A DNA stretch of 64,000 nucleotides from positions 1 through 64,000 of IMG/VR virus record IMGVR_UViG_3300020034_000008; one strand, written 5' to 3'. Made by a program: the position numbers and the translations under genes. The DNA comes from a virus. Under the pieces are notes generated by a model. That model did not search any database, was not told the DNA's origin, and saw nothing but the letters and a program-made list of their open reading frames with translations. Positions within the stretch are counted from its first letter, which is position 1. Each line of letters begins with the position of its first letter. Shown here piece by piece: positions 50,608 through 59,471 of the stretch.

Positions 50608-53189
50608 GCACAACGCTTCTAGCTACCAATCCATTCACAGATAGTTTTACCGACAATATTGTTGGTTTGCCGTGGATTGCTCTACCGTCTCCGATGACAG
50701 CAGGCTGTACAATTACCGAGGCTAGTGGTGTAGAGACATTTACTATTACTTCCGGAACAGACGCTGCATTCACAGGTGTGTTTCCTGCACCACGTCTTGA
50801 GCTTCCAATCTTTGCTGAGGACCTTACAGGCATTGGTACTAGCGCCAATAACTTCATGGCTACGTTCAAGATCACAGTATTAACTGTGGTTGGCGTGGCT
50901 GGTAAGCGCGCTGTTGGAGGATTTGGACTGTGCAAAGTTAACCCTGATACTACACATTCACTTCTGCCAATTATAGAGTTTGGTGGCGACAATAACGCAA
51001 GTAAACGTGCCTATCATTCTTGGGGTGGAGCAATAGGCTCTGTTGCCGACGTTGCAATACCAAACTCTGGCACTTTACCACTGTTTGTTCGTGTTTTACG
51101 TTTGGACAACGTTGTTTACGCTGAGTATGCAACTACTGTTAGTGGCCCGTGGTTTAACTTAACCACGACTGCGGCTACCGGTAGTATGCCTCGTGTAAAT
51201 GGAACTGGTGGCGATTATGCTCGCGTTATGTTGTATGCGAGGAATGAGACTTCTGGATCTGGCATAACATTCTCTGTAGATGATTTTAGTATTACGTGTT
51301 GGCCACGTTATGCACAATCTGTTGTTGTAGCGAGTCTTAAAGCTAAGACATGGCAAGGTGGAAGTAGAATTGATTTGTCATGGACTAACCCTGGCACTGG
51401 TGAAAATGTGCCTAGGTATATGTCTATTAGACGATCTCGTTATGGTCACCCAGAATTACATCCACATCTATATATTGGTGCTGCTCCTGTTGGACTTGGT
51501 ATTAATACGTTTGGTGAAGAGATTTATTCAGGTGTACCTATATCGTCCTTTACAGATACTGTGTTAACAGATCGGTTTTATTACTACACAATCTTTATGA
51601 CTCGTGCTCCTCTTGCTGCAAACTTTGCAACTGACGCAGGAACTGTAGCTCAGTTTGCTAATCAAGCCTCCGATACAGACTGGGGGCCACAAGCTGGGCT
51701 GCAGAACAAAGTCACTGGCTTGTCTGTTCGTGACTACTATGCAAGCAGTGGACCTTACATGTACGAACGATTCCCACAGACATACAGAGCACAGGATGAA
51801 CAGGATCGTGTAGACATAGGCGCTGCACGAGGTTTGTTAGATAAGTGGTCTGAGTTTGCACAGGCAGGTATTGACGAGTACCGAGCTATAATTAAAGGTG
51901 CTGGTTTAATTCGTGATGCTGACAAAGCACCATTAGGCATGGTTGGAGATAACTTTGATCAAACATCTATTGTCGATTCTTTTTTAAGAGACCGTGGTAT
52001 CAATCCTTCTTTGCCGGCACTAGACGCGCTTACCAAGAGAAGACTCTGGCTTGGAGCTATAGGCTGTTTTAAATTGGGTGGTTCGCACGACGGCGTATGT
52101 AACTTTGCGAAGCTGATCACTGGTTGGCGTACGTTGACGTGTGAGGAGCCTGGCGGCGATACATCGTCACGCTATCTACGAACGTGGGACGAAGTTTACG
52201 TTAAAGACACGTTCAATATTGCCAAGACATCTTTAACTTACACGGCAGGACAGGTTGTCATTGCTGGTGGCACACTTACTCCATCTAAATACAAAGGTAG
52301 TTACTACGTTGACTACTTCGGCAATGTTAAGTTGATTATAGACAATACAGCAACTACTATCACATTCGTAGACACTTCGTGGGTAGGATACCCAGAGGTT
52401 GTATTTACAGGTATTAAGAATGGAGCTAACGGAGTAGATATAACATCTGGATGGCACTTTGCTGCACATCCTAATGACTGGTCTTACGATGGCGCAAAGA
52501 TTTTACCGTCGGCTGATAACACTGTTAGGACTATAACATTAACTGATTACACGCCTACAGGCCCAAGTTTTCAAGTCACTGCTGCACCGCCTGCTGGATC
52601 AACTTCTTATGCAGTCGCTAGTGCAATCACTGCTGGTGGTAGTTTTGCGGCTCGTGTTGTTACTCACCAATTTCACTTGTACTCTGGTCTTCCGACCTGG
52701 CTGTATAATCCAAAGAGTGATTTGGCTCTTATTGGAACAGTAACTGATCCGTTCTACGTGATGTGGCTGGGCACTAATTATTACGGTAGTGGTACTCGCG
52801 TTACAGCAGGCATACGTGACTACCTGATTCGAGTGCCTACAGGTGCGGCTAAATATGCGTCTCTTGCAGTCCTGTCCACTATCGGAGCTACAAACGAAAT
52901 TTGGTTTACTACTGCGGACTTATCTGGTGCTACTGTACTACCAGGGGATTACGTAAACCCGAATCGAAACCAAGGCCAGTGGTTCCGTATCGTACATGTA
53001 GTTGTAAGCGGTGGTACAACAAAAATGCGTGTAGAGCCAGTCTCTGGAATGGATCCTGCAGCACTAGCGACTGTGGGCGACATAGCTATTATTGCACCTA
53101 GAGTAACTGTAGACAGGGATCGTTTTGTGCGCTCTATACTCCCACTCATTCTACCTGCTGGCAGTGTTCTGTTTGTTTACTACAACTAA
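50604..53189 (+). CDS. wedge protein gpI-like with N-terminal extra domains
   Basis: An 861-aa protein overlapping the J gene by ATGA. Residues 1-230 are a lectin-like beta sandwich, followed by an FN3-like domain (RIDLSWTNPGTG region). The gpI-like part begins near residue 390 (YMYERFPQTYRAQD), with the conserved LDALTKRRLWLGAIG. The rest is beta-rich and may bind fibres. The fusion of receptor-type domains to a wedge protein is unusual. Confidence 0.65.
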   Translation: MSTTLLATNPFTDSFTDNIVGLPWIALPSPMTAGCTITEASGVETFTITSGTDAAFTGVFPAPRLELPIFAEDLTGIGTSANNFMATFKITVLTVVGVAGKRAVGGFGLCKVNPDTTHSLLPIIEFGGDNNASKRAYHSWGGAIGSVADVAIPNSGTLPLFVRVLRLDNVVYAEYATTVSGPWFNLTTTAATGSMPRVNGTGGDYARVMLYARNETSGSGITFSVDDFSITCWPRYAQSVVVASLKAKTWQGGSRIDLSWTNPGTGENVPRYMSIRRSRYGHPELHPHLYIGAAPVGLGINTFGEEIYSGVPISSFTDTVLTDRFYYYTIFMTRAPLAANFATDAGTVAQFANQASDTDWGPQAGLQNKVTGLSVRDYYASSGPYMYERFPQTYRAQDEQDRVDIGAARGLLDKWSEFAQAGIDEYRAIIKGAGLIRDADKAPLGMVGDNFDQTSIVDSFLRDRGINPSLPALDALTKRRLWLGAIGCFKLGGSHDGVCNFAKLITGWRTLTCEEPGGDTSSRYLRTWDEVYVKDTFNIAKTSLTYTAGQVVIAGGTLTPSKYKGSYYVDYFGNVKLIIDNTATTITFVDTSWVGYPEVVFTGIKNGANGVDITSGWHFAAHPNDWSYDGAKILPSADNTVRTITLTDYTPTGPSFQVTAAPPAGSTSYAVASAITAGGSFAARVVTHQFHLYSGLPTWLYNPKSDLALIGTVTDPFYVMWLGTNYYGSGTRVTAGIRDYLIRVPTGAAKYASLAVLSTIGATNEIWFTTADLSGATVLPGDYVNPNRNQGQWFRIVHVVVSGGTTKMRVEPVSGMDPAALATVGDIAIIAPRVTVDRDRFVRSILPLILPAGSVLFVYYN

Positions 53190-53198
53190 GGGGTAGTT

Positions 53199-54581
53199 AT
53201 GGCTGACGTTACACAGAACACATTCGACGAGACAAAGAAGTATGTTAAAACTATATTTCAACGTGGTCGTAATGTACTCGATTCAGAGTTAAATGAATTA
53301 CAAGACGATGCCCGCGTAAATTTCTATCGAGAGATGCAAGTTGTTTTTGGTACAGACCTTGTAGTTAAAAGTGCTGTTTCTTTTGCTATAACTGGTGGTA
53401 CAAATCAAATTACTATTGCCGCTGGTATAGGTTCTGCTTACGGCTATATAATTAGTCAAGCGTCACCTATAAACGTAACTGGTCTTACAACGCCTGGTGG
53501 TGCCAGAACAGACTGTGTATGGCTGTCTATTTCAGAGAGTGAAATAGATAGCGTTGCTGATCCAGCAATTGCTACTGCTGCTCTTGGAGAAACCACACGA
53601 AGATCTAAACTTGTAATTGGTTGGGGCGTAACTGAGAACTCTCTAGTGCCTCCAGCAAATACAGGTGAACCGTGGGCTGTAGGTGTTGTCTATATACGAG
53701 TTGCATTATTGTCTCGTATAGCATCAGTGACTATAGATAGCTCAATGATATACGATCGTAAACAACTATTTCGCCAGTATATTGGTAGTCTGTCAGCAGA
53801 CTTTGTACCTATTACTAGTTATTTATATGACGATGTATCTCACTCAAATGTAGACAGACTTGGTTTCGACAACTTTGGAGCGGTAGGTAATTGGAGAGAA
53901 GACTGGAGTTGGAAGGCTAGCTCTGGTTCATCGGACTATGCTGCTAGAAACTACACGTTTCTGTCTAATGGTACAGGGTCTGCTCTACGTGATCCTCCTG
54001 TTGCAGGCATAGAGTTTGGCACTGGTATAACTATACGCTGTGGTGTTGGAGAAGCGTCAGGTAAATACGCACAAGTCAAACAAAACTGGCTTATAAGTCC
54101 TAATACAAAAACTCTATTCGCTATAGAGTGGTCTGTTATATACGGAGGTACAGAAGTAGCAGGGTTTGGTGCCGCTACTACACAAATATTTCGTTGTGGA
54201 TTAGCTGATACTCTTACAACAGGTGTACCTTCTGTTGCTGCTGCTTACTTTGAGTGGAGTGGGCCTTCACTAGCTGAGTGGAATGCAAAGGTTGTCGGGG
54301 CGAGTAGCAGTGGTGCTTTTACAGCCGTGTCTGGTGGCACAGCGCCTAGACACTTTAGAATCGAGATAATAGGATCTGCTGCTGACTCACTTTCTGCATC
54401 TCGTGTAAATTTTTACATTGATAACAGGTTAGTAGACTCAAACACGTCTTCTTACCCTTCTACTGGCACACTAGGTTTCTTTTGTTCTGCTGTGTCTACA
54501 GGTACAACTGTGATTGACACAATGGTAATTTCAGATGTTCGTGCAGCGTGGCGCCGAATGGTTACTCCATCTAAACGCTAA
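53199..54581 (+). CDS. tail/baseplate protein, 460 aa
   Basis: Starts MADVTQNTFDETKKYVKTIF and has QRGRNVLDSELNELQDD, a motif seen in phage proteins that attach to the baseplate. The C-terminal half (residues about 215-450) is a lectin-like sandwich (FGAVGNWREDWSWKASS onward). Probably an attachment or short fibre protein. Confidence 0.6.
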   Translation: MADVTQNTFDETKKYVKTIFQRGRNVLDSELNELQDDARVNFYREMQVVFGTDLVVKSAVSFAITGGTNQITIAAGIGSAYGYIISQASPINVTGLTTPGGARTDCVWLSISESEIDSVADPAIATAALGETTRRSKLVIGWGVTENSLVPPANTGEPWAVGVVYIRVALLSRIASVTIDSSMIYDRKQLFRQYIGSLSADFVPITSYLYDDVSHSNVDRLGFDNFGAVGNWREDWSWKASSGSSDYAARNYTFLSNGTGSALRDPPVAGIEFGTGITIRCGVGEASGKYAQVKQNWLISPNTKTLFAIEWSVIYGGTEVAGFGAATTQIFRCGLADTLTTGVPSVAAAYFEWSGPSLAEWNAKVVGASSSGAFTAVSGGTAPRHFRIEIIGSAADSLSASRVNFYIDNRLVDSNTSSYPSTGTLGFFCSAVSTGTTVIDTMVISDVRAAWRRMVTPSKR

Positions 54582-54886
54582 TGAGTGCAACATACCAACA
54601 TTCTGTAGGGATTGAAATCTCTATTACTCTGCCTTCTTGGGCATTGAACACTGTTGATGCATCTCTTACAGCTAAACTGGTTAAGCCAGATGGCTCTACT
54701 TTGTTTAAGGATGACACTGATGTTATACAGACTAATTGGCCTGTAGTCGTGTATACGACTAAACACGGTGAGTTAGATCAAGTTGGTTTGTATAAGTGGG
54801 CACTTACTCTTCGTTATACTGGTAAAGAATTTCCACTTGACCCTATTCAGTTTCGTATTTGGCCACAAGATAGAGAGGGGTCATAA
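54581..54886 (+). CDS. Ig-like hypothetical protein, 101 aa
   Basis: ATG overlaps the previous stop. A beta-rich small protein with a single domain, similar to baseplate upper-protein N-termini in layout. No Cys, no signal. Probably virion associated. Confidence 0.5.
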   Translation: MSATYQHSVGIEISITLPSWALNTVDASLTAKLVKPDGSTLFKDDTDVIQTNWPVVVYTTKHGELDQVGLYKWALTLRYTGKEFPLDPIQFRIWPQDREGS

Positions 54887-54890
54887 CTGA

Positions 54891-55178
54891 ATGATGATCG
54901 ATATAAACGGCAATGTCATAGCTACTGCTGTTAGTACATTTGTTACAGTAGGTGGAATTCTTATTTGGTTCGGTTTGAATGTACTAGGCAAAATAAGTGG
55001 CTTAACTAAATCAGTTGCTGATTTAAAAGACAGCATGGCTGAGATGAAGGTAGAGCAAAAAGCGTCTGTATTACATCTGGATATAAAGCTAGATAAATGG
55101 GGCGAGCGTTTAGGCGAAGCTGAGATTCACATTGCTGTGCTTAATTCAAAAGCGCAAAACAAAGATACAGAGGATTAA
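54891..55178 (+). CDS. holin-like membrane protein with coiled coil, 95 aa
   Basis: One membrane helix at residues 10-32 (VIATAVSTFVTVGGILIWFGL), followed by a coiled coil (LTKSVADLKDSMAEMKVEQ). This shape occurs in phage holins and in spanin-type proteins. First of three neighbouring small membrane genes. Confidence 0.55.
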   Translation: MMIDINGNVIATAVSTFVTVGGILIWFGLNVLGKISGLTKSVADLKDSMAEMKVEQKASVLHLDIKLDKWGERLGEAEIHIAVLNSKAQNKDTED

Positions 55179-55182
55179 TAAT

Positions 55183-55527
55183 GTGGATGAGATTACACCT
55201 CATAGTCACCCGCTATCTCTCGAACCTAACGGACACTCGAAAGAGTATAAGGCTGCAATTGCAGCAGCAACGTCTCTTGTCGATCTTGCAAGGTACTTGT
55301 CTGAGAGCGCATCAACTATCGATACGCTGGAGGGAGTGGATCGAGTCACCGCGATGGCGGAAATACAGATTCGCATCACCGAGTGCGCAGAAATGCTTGC
55401 GGGATCCAATAACTCTAAACGGAATGATCGATCAAGTAGAACGAGACTTACAGCTTTGACTTTCGTAATAGTAGGCCAACTAAGCATGGTAGCTATAGCT
55501 GGTATACTATACTTCTTGTTGCACTAG
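55183..55527 (+). CDS. tail-anchored membrane protein, 114 aa
   Basis: GTG 55183 has GAGG nine to ten bases before it. The N-terminal 85 residues are soluble and helical; a single membrane helix lies at the C-terminus (FVIVGQLSMVAIAGILYFLL). It is likely a lysis-cluster protein but could have another membrane task. Confidence 0.5.
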   Translation: MDEITPHSHPLSLEPNGHSKEYKAAIAAATSLVDLARYLSESASTIDTLEGVDRVTAMAEIQIRITECAEMLAGSNNSKRNDRSSRTRLTALTFVIVGQLSMVAIAGILYFLLH

Positions 55528-55535
55528 GGGCGTAT

Positions 55536-55916
55536 ATGACTTCTACAGAAATTATTGCAATTATAGGTTCTATAGGAGTTTTAGTTACAACTGTGTTTAC
55601 TGCCTGGGCTGCATTTAAAGCTAAGACTGCTGCTTCTGCGGCAAAAGTTATTGGTGATGAGAATAAAGTGACAGGTGTAACGCGTGATAAGAAACTGGAT
55701 AATATCACAGTTCTTGTCGACGGCAGATATGGACAAGTTCTACAAGAATTAGCTGACATGAATAAAAAGTTTGCTATCCTAACTGGAGTGTCAGAAGACC
55801 ACGATAGAGCCGTTGTTGCGCAAGATAATGCTAACGCTCAACATGATCGAACAGCCGCTGCCTCTAGAGTTATTGCTGCTGGTGGAAGTGTAAAGTTGCC
55901 CGATACTAAGCTATAG
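55536..55916 (+). CDS. membrane protein, holin-like, 126 aa
   Basis: N-terminal membrane helix (IIAIIGSIGVLVTTVFTAWAAF) and a long charged helical part. It lies eight bases after the previous gene. With the two preceding genes it makes a membrane-protein cluster near the end of the tail genes, a common place for lysis functions. Confidence 0.5.
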   Translation: MTSTEIIAIIGSIGVLVTTVFTAWAAFKAKTAASAAKVIGDENKVTGVTRDKKLDNITVLVDGRYGQVLQELADMNKKFAILTGVSEDHDRAVVAQDNANAQHDRTAAASRVIAAGGSVKLPDTKL

Positions 55917-55918
55917 TT

Positions 55919-56689
55919 ATGGCAATTAATACTGGACTACGTATTGCGTATATATTGAAGAGACGTCGTGGACGTGGGGGTAAAAAACCACTTGTGCTTC
56001 CTGGCCTTGCGTTTGCCCCACTATGGTTCGATGCGCAGGACATCAACGCCGGTGCCGGACAGCCGCTGGACGGCGCGGCGATCGCAACGTGGAAAAATAA
56101 GGGCAGCATCGGCGCGGGCGGCGACTGCGTGCAGGCGACGGGGGCTAACAGGCCATTGTTCAAAACCGTCGGCGCTGTCGGTAAGTTGAACAACCTGAGC
56201 ACGGTTCGATTCGACGGGGCCAACGACTTTTTGGTATCGGCCGACTTTACGGCTCTCACCCAACCGACCCTGGTTTGCCTCATAGGCAGTCGAAACGGCG
56301 CTGCCAGCCAGGTGTTCTGCGCTGGCAATGGCGTGACGAACAGGAACCAGATTTGGTACGACGCCTCTGTTAACAAATGGGCGCTATATGCTGGCGCCGT
56401 TACCGACGGTGCGTTAACTGCTGACGACGCCAAATATACGATGTTCGCTGCTACATTTAACTTTGCGTCTTCAGTGTTTCGGGTCAATGGCGCGAACAAT
56501 GCCATCGGCAATCCCGGGAACAACGTTCTTGACGGTTTCTCTCTTGGCGGCGACGAGGGCGGCGGCGCGCCCCTCAATGGGGACATAGTTGAAGCAGTCG
56601 TGTATGTCGACACAGCCCCAAACCTTGTGGCGCGAGCGCTTTCGTTTGAAGCGTACGCAGTTGCAAAGTATGGAGCGTTTTCGCAGTGA
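55919..56689 (+). CDS. LamG/concanavalin-like protein, GC-rich, 256 aa
   Basis: After a basic N-terminus (KRRRGRGGKKP), residues 35-250 have the pattern of a LamG-like sandwich (PLWFDAQDINAGAGQPLDGA, TVRFDGANDFL, ending LSFEAYAVAKYG). Base composition from 56020 to 56690 is much richer in GC than the genes around it. It probably binds a sugar on the host and was exchanged by recombination. Part of the opposite strand is also open, a by-product of the GC bias. Confidence 0.65.
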   Translation: MAINTGLRIAYILKRRRGRGGKKPLVLPGLAFAPLWFDAQDINAGAGQPLDGAAIATWKNKGSIGAGGDCVQATGANRPLFKTVGAVGKLNNLSTVRFDGANDFLVSADFTALTQPTLVCLIGSRNGAASQVFCAGNGVTNRNQIWYDASVNKWALYAGAVTDGALTADDAKYTMFAATFNFASSVFRVNGANNAIGNPGNNVLDGFSLGGDEGGGAPLNGDIVEAVVYVDTAPNLVARALSFEAYAVAKYGAFSQ

Positions 56690-56772
56690 GCCAAACTAAC
56701 CCACTACAATTTGTCGTTATGCTCAGAAAAGATTTTGATCAATCTATGCAACTAATTGAGAAAAAGGAGTAG
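56686..56772 (+). CDS. small peptide, 28 aa
   Basis: GTG 56686 overlaps the previous stop (GTGA) and the frame ends three bases before the next gene. The product (SQTNPLQFVVMLRKDF then a helical end) has no known motif. It could be coupling only. Confidence 0.4.
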   Translation: MSQTNPLQFVVMLRKDFDQSMQLIEKKE

Positions 56773-56774
56773 CC

Positions 56775-57626
56775 ATGTCTGTACGTCTATTTGATATCGG
56801 TCGTCAAAAACTTGCTGACGACGCTGACTGGGACACCGACACTATTAAGGTCATGCAAATTGATCTTGGCGTTACAGATACGATGGTTAAAGCTATCACA
56901 AGCTCAACAAACGCTACTCCTATTGTTGTCACCTGTACAGCGCACGGTTTCGCTAATGGAGATATTGTTTATATTCGTGGCATTGTTACTGGCACGTCTG
57001 GTAATGGAACGTGGCAGATTGCTAACCAGGCAACCAATACATTTGAGCTTAAGACTGTTAAAGACAATCTGAGTGCTGTTGGCAATGGTGTTGGTTCTGG
57101 TGGTGTCGTCATTAACCTTGGCGCGTCTACTACAAACCTTGGCCAGATTGATGGCGGACGTATTGGCACAGACCAGACGCTTGGTACAAAGACTTTAGTC
57201 AACGGTGTGCTTGACGCTGCTGACCCGACGTTCACAGCCGTTACAGGCAACGTAGATGCCATTGTGGCATACAAAGACACAGGCGCGGCTGGTACATCTC
57301 CTCCGCTTATTTGGATCGATGGCAAGATGCAGATTGTTGTAGCAGCTGATGCTGCTGGGTCTGCTACCCTTCTATGGGTGGAACAGCTTGCTGGTCCTAT
57401 TGCCTCTGGCATTGCGTTCGTTACTTCTGCTGGTGTTACTGTGACTACAACGTCCAGTGCTGTTGCTGGCGCTAGGAGTTTGGCGGTTAGTGCTTTGTCA
57501 GGTGCCGTTGCTGCTGGACACACTGCTGACGTTGCTACAACAGGTGCCGGTCTGCCGTTTACTGGTGGTGGTGGATCTTATACGTATCAATTCGATAACG
57601 GCGTTAATAAGATCATCAAGCTTTAA
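56775..57626 (+). CDS. structural-like protein, 283 aa
   Basis: AAAAAGGAG precedes ATG 56775. The opening VRLFDIGRQKLADDADWDTDTIKVM is common in phage tail-tip associated proteins; the rest is beta-rich with Gly repeats. It may be a fibre-linked or decoration protein. Confidence 0.55.
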   Translation: MSVRLFDIGRQKLADDADWDTDTIKVMQIDLGVTDTMVKAITSSTNATPIVVTCTAHGFANGDIVYIRGIVTGTSGNGTWQIANQATNTFELKTVKDNLSAVGNGVGSGGVVINLGASTTNLGQIDGGRIGTDQTLGTKTLVNGVLDAADPTFTAVTGNVDAIVAYKDTGAAGTSPPLIWIDGKMQIVVAADAAGSATLLWVEQLAGPIASGIAFVTSAGVTVTTTSSAVAGARSLAVSALSGAVAAGHTADVATTGAGLPFTGGGGSYTYQFDNGVNKIIKL

Positions 57627-57637
57627 CAAGTGATGAC

Positions 57638-58051
57638 ATGGATGAATCACTGCACATGATTGAAGCACGAGGTGAGTTGATTCCACATCCAGAAGAAAGA
57701 GGAGTCTATGATTGGATGGTGAAGTTAACTCTTGCTAAAAGAGAAACTGATCCAATTACCAAGGATCAGTTTTGGCGAGAGATTGATCACACTGTAGTAA
57801 ATCACCATGGTTTAGACTTTGGGGGTGCAACTGTTATTGCCCTTCAACGCAAATTGTTTAACGCCATTGGTGAGCCAAGTGCTGTGCGCACAATTGTGCA
57901 GAGGTCTGGCGATGTGTTGACGCTAGACTGGCTGCAAGGTCCAGATAGTAAGCAAGTCGAAGTCAAAAACAAAGCAGCTATAAACGCTGCAGGTGCATTG
58001 ATAGAGGAAGCTAGATTAACACTTGCTAAAGTAGGGCTGATAGGAGGCTGA
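57638..58051 (+). CDS. hypothetical protein, 137 aa
   Basis: A mixed helical protein (MDESLHMIEARGELIPHP) with no Cys pair or membrane region. The gap before it has no ribosome site of note. It is followed at four bases by the first of two paralogous genes. The function is unknown. Confidence 0.5.
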   Translation: MDESLHMIEARGELIPHPEERGVYDWMVKLTLAKRETDPITKDQFWREIDHTVVNHHGLDFGGATVIALQRKLFNAIGEPSAVRTIVQRSGDVLTLDWLQGPDSKQVEVKNKAAINAAGALIEEARLTLAKVGLIGG

Positions 58052-58055
58052 TAAA

Positions 58056-58511
58056 ATGGCTGATCTTACTGCCCCACAACTTGTGACATTGGCTACTGAG
58101 ATTAACACTGATCCCAAGGCACTTACATACTTGCCTGCTAGCAAGAACAATATACAGATTGCATCAATTATAAATACAGTTGGTGCATCAGTTGAAACTG
58201 TGCGAGCAGGGCTTGTGACATCTGCTCAAGTTATGGGCGCGATACTGTTGAGTGAGTTGGCAGCATCGCTAACTACACAACCACAACTGTTTCAGTTCTT
58301 GTACTACATCAGTTCTGGTTTTGTAGATTTCAGCAATACTAATGTTCGTGCAGCAATGGTAAGCCTTTTCCCGGTAGGTACTGCCCCAACTACAAGAACA
58401 AATTTTCAGAATCTTGTTGATAGACCAGCCAGCAGGGCTGAGGTTTTATTTGGTGCTGGTCAAATTATCTCACCATGGGATGTTGGTCGTGCTCTCGTAA
58501 GGCCGGCTTAG
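58056..58511 (+). CDS. tail-associated protein, paralog 1, 151 aa
   Basis: Begins MADLTAPQLVTLATEINTDP, shares layout with the next gene: a helical start, SxINTVGAS, a NTNVRAA segment, and an end with PWDVGRAL. These proteins occur beside fibre genes of many phages. The role is unknown. Confidence 0.6.
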   Translation: MADLTAPQLVTLATEINTDPKALTYLPASKNNIQIASIINTVGASVETVRAGLVTSAQVMGAILLSELAASLTTQPQLFQFLYYISSGFVDFSNTNVRAAMVSLFPVGTAPTTRTNFQNLVDRPASRAEVLFGAGQIISPWDVGRALVRPA

Positions 58512-58531
58512 ATTTTGATTGGAGGTTGAAT

Positions 58532-58972
58532 ATGTTGGATTTAAATGATGAAGCACAATTATTGCGTTTAAAAACTGAATTAATTAGTAACCCAAAGTTA
58601 TTAGCTTATGCAGGTAAAACTGATGCTGACATTGCAACGTTGCTTAATACAGTCGGCGCATCTAATGAGAAGCAAACCGGCGCTGGTGTAGTCCCTACAC
58701 AAGTCTTAATGAGTTGTATTGTGCTGTCAGAGTGGCTACTCCTGCAACCAGCACTTCAGCAACGATTGTCGTTTTGGTTCAGTGCTGGGTCTTTAGACAC
58801 TGGTAATTCAAATGTAAGAGAGGCAGTCGCTAGTGTCTTTGGTGGTGGTACTCAGACACAAGCGAATTTATTAGCCGCAGTAGATAAACCAATTTCTCGT
58901 GGAGAGTCTTTGTTTGGTGTAGGCACTGTTGTATATCCATGGGATGTTGGACGAGCTAAAGCACTACCGTAG
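58532..58972 (+). CDS. tail-associated protein, paralog 2, 146 aa
   Basis: ATG 58532 is fixed by GGAGG upstream. LLNTVGASNEKQ, GNSNVREAV and YPWDVGRAK match the order of the preceding gene, so the pair is a tandem duplication that has since diverged at the base level. Confidence 0.6.
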   Translation: MLDLNDEAQLLRLKTELISNPKLLAYAGKTDADIATLLNTVGASNEKQTGAGVVPTQVLMSCIVLSEWLLLQPALQQRLSFWFSAGSLDTGNSNVREAVASVFGGGTQTQANLLAAVDKPISRGESLFGVGTVVYPWDVGRAKALP

Positions 58973-58982
58973 GAGACTCTAA

Positions 58983-59459
58983 GTGGCATCAGAGATTAAA
59001 GATAAACTGACAACTCCAGCGGCTCTAACTATTACGTTAGCGTCGCTGGCATCGTCGACAACCTTTGTTGGTCGCCAATCTACGTTGGTTGATAATACGA
59101 CTAATCGTTATTCTCTGATTCATTTATTTAATAAATTTACACAAGGTACGACACCGACTGGAAATAAAGGTGCCTATGTGTTCGGTATACGCGGTGACAA
59201 AGACGCAACGACACCTCATCGTTCTGATAATGCAGGTGCTAGCGATGCAGCGTGGACGCGTAACAATGCTGAGTTTTTAAATGTTGGTCGTAACTTAGCC
59301 AGTCCAGCTACTGGCGACGTGATTTATATCGAATCGTTCATCGTAAACCCCGGCCCCGAGTGGGGGATCGGCGTATACCACGATACTGTAGCTGCTCTAA
59401 ATTCAACCGGTACTAACCACTGGGCACGCTGGGTAGGAAATAACCCAGAAGCACAGTAG
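58983..59459 (+). CDS. hypothetical structural protein, 158 aa
   Basis: GTG 58983 follows GTAGGAGA. The protein is beta-rich, starting MASEIKDKLTTPAALTIT, with a GIRGDKDATTPHRSDNAG turn. It is a likely tail-tip component before the repeat protein. Confidence 0.5.
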   Translation: MASEIKDKLTTPAALTITLASLASSTTFVGRQSTLVDNTTNRYSLIHLFNKFTQGTTPTGNKGAYVFGIRGDKDATTPHRSDNAGASDAAWTRNNAEFLNVGRNLASPATGDVIYIESFIVNPGPEWGIGVYHDTVAALNSTGTNHWARWVGNNPEAQ

Positions 59460-59471
59460 GCGTATAGAGAC

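Noticed and set aside
55906-56694. 262-residue leftward frame
   Set aside because: A shadow of the GC-rich LamG-like gene; the + strand has gene-like overlaps at both ends and a recognisable fold.
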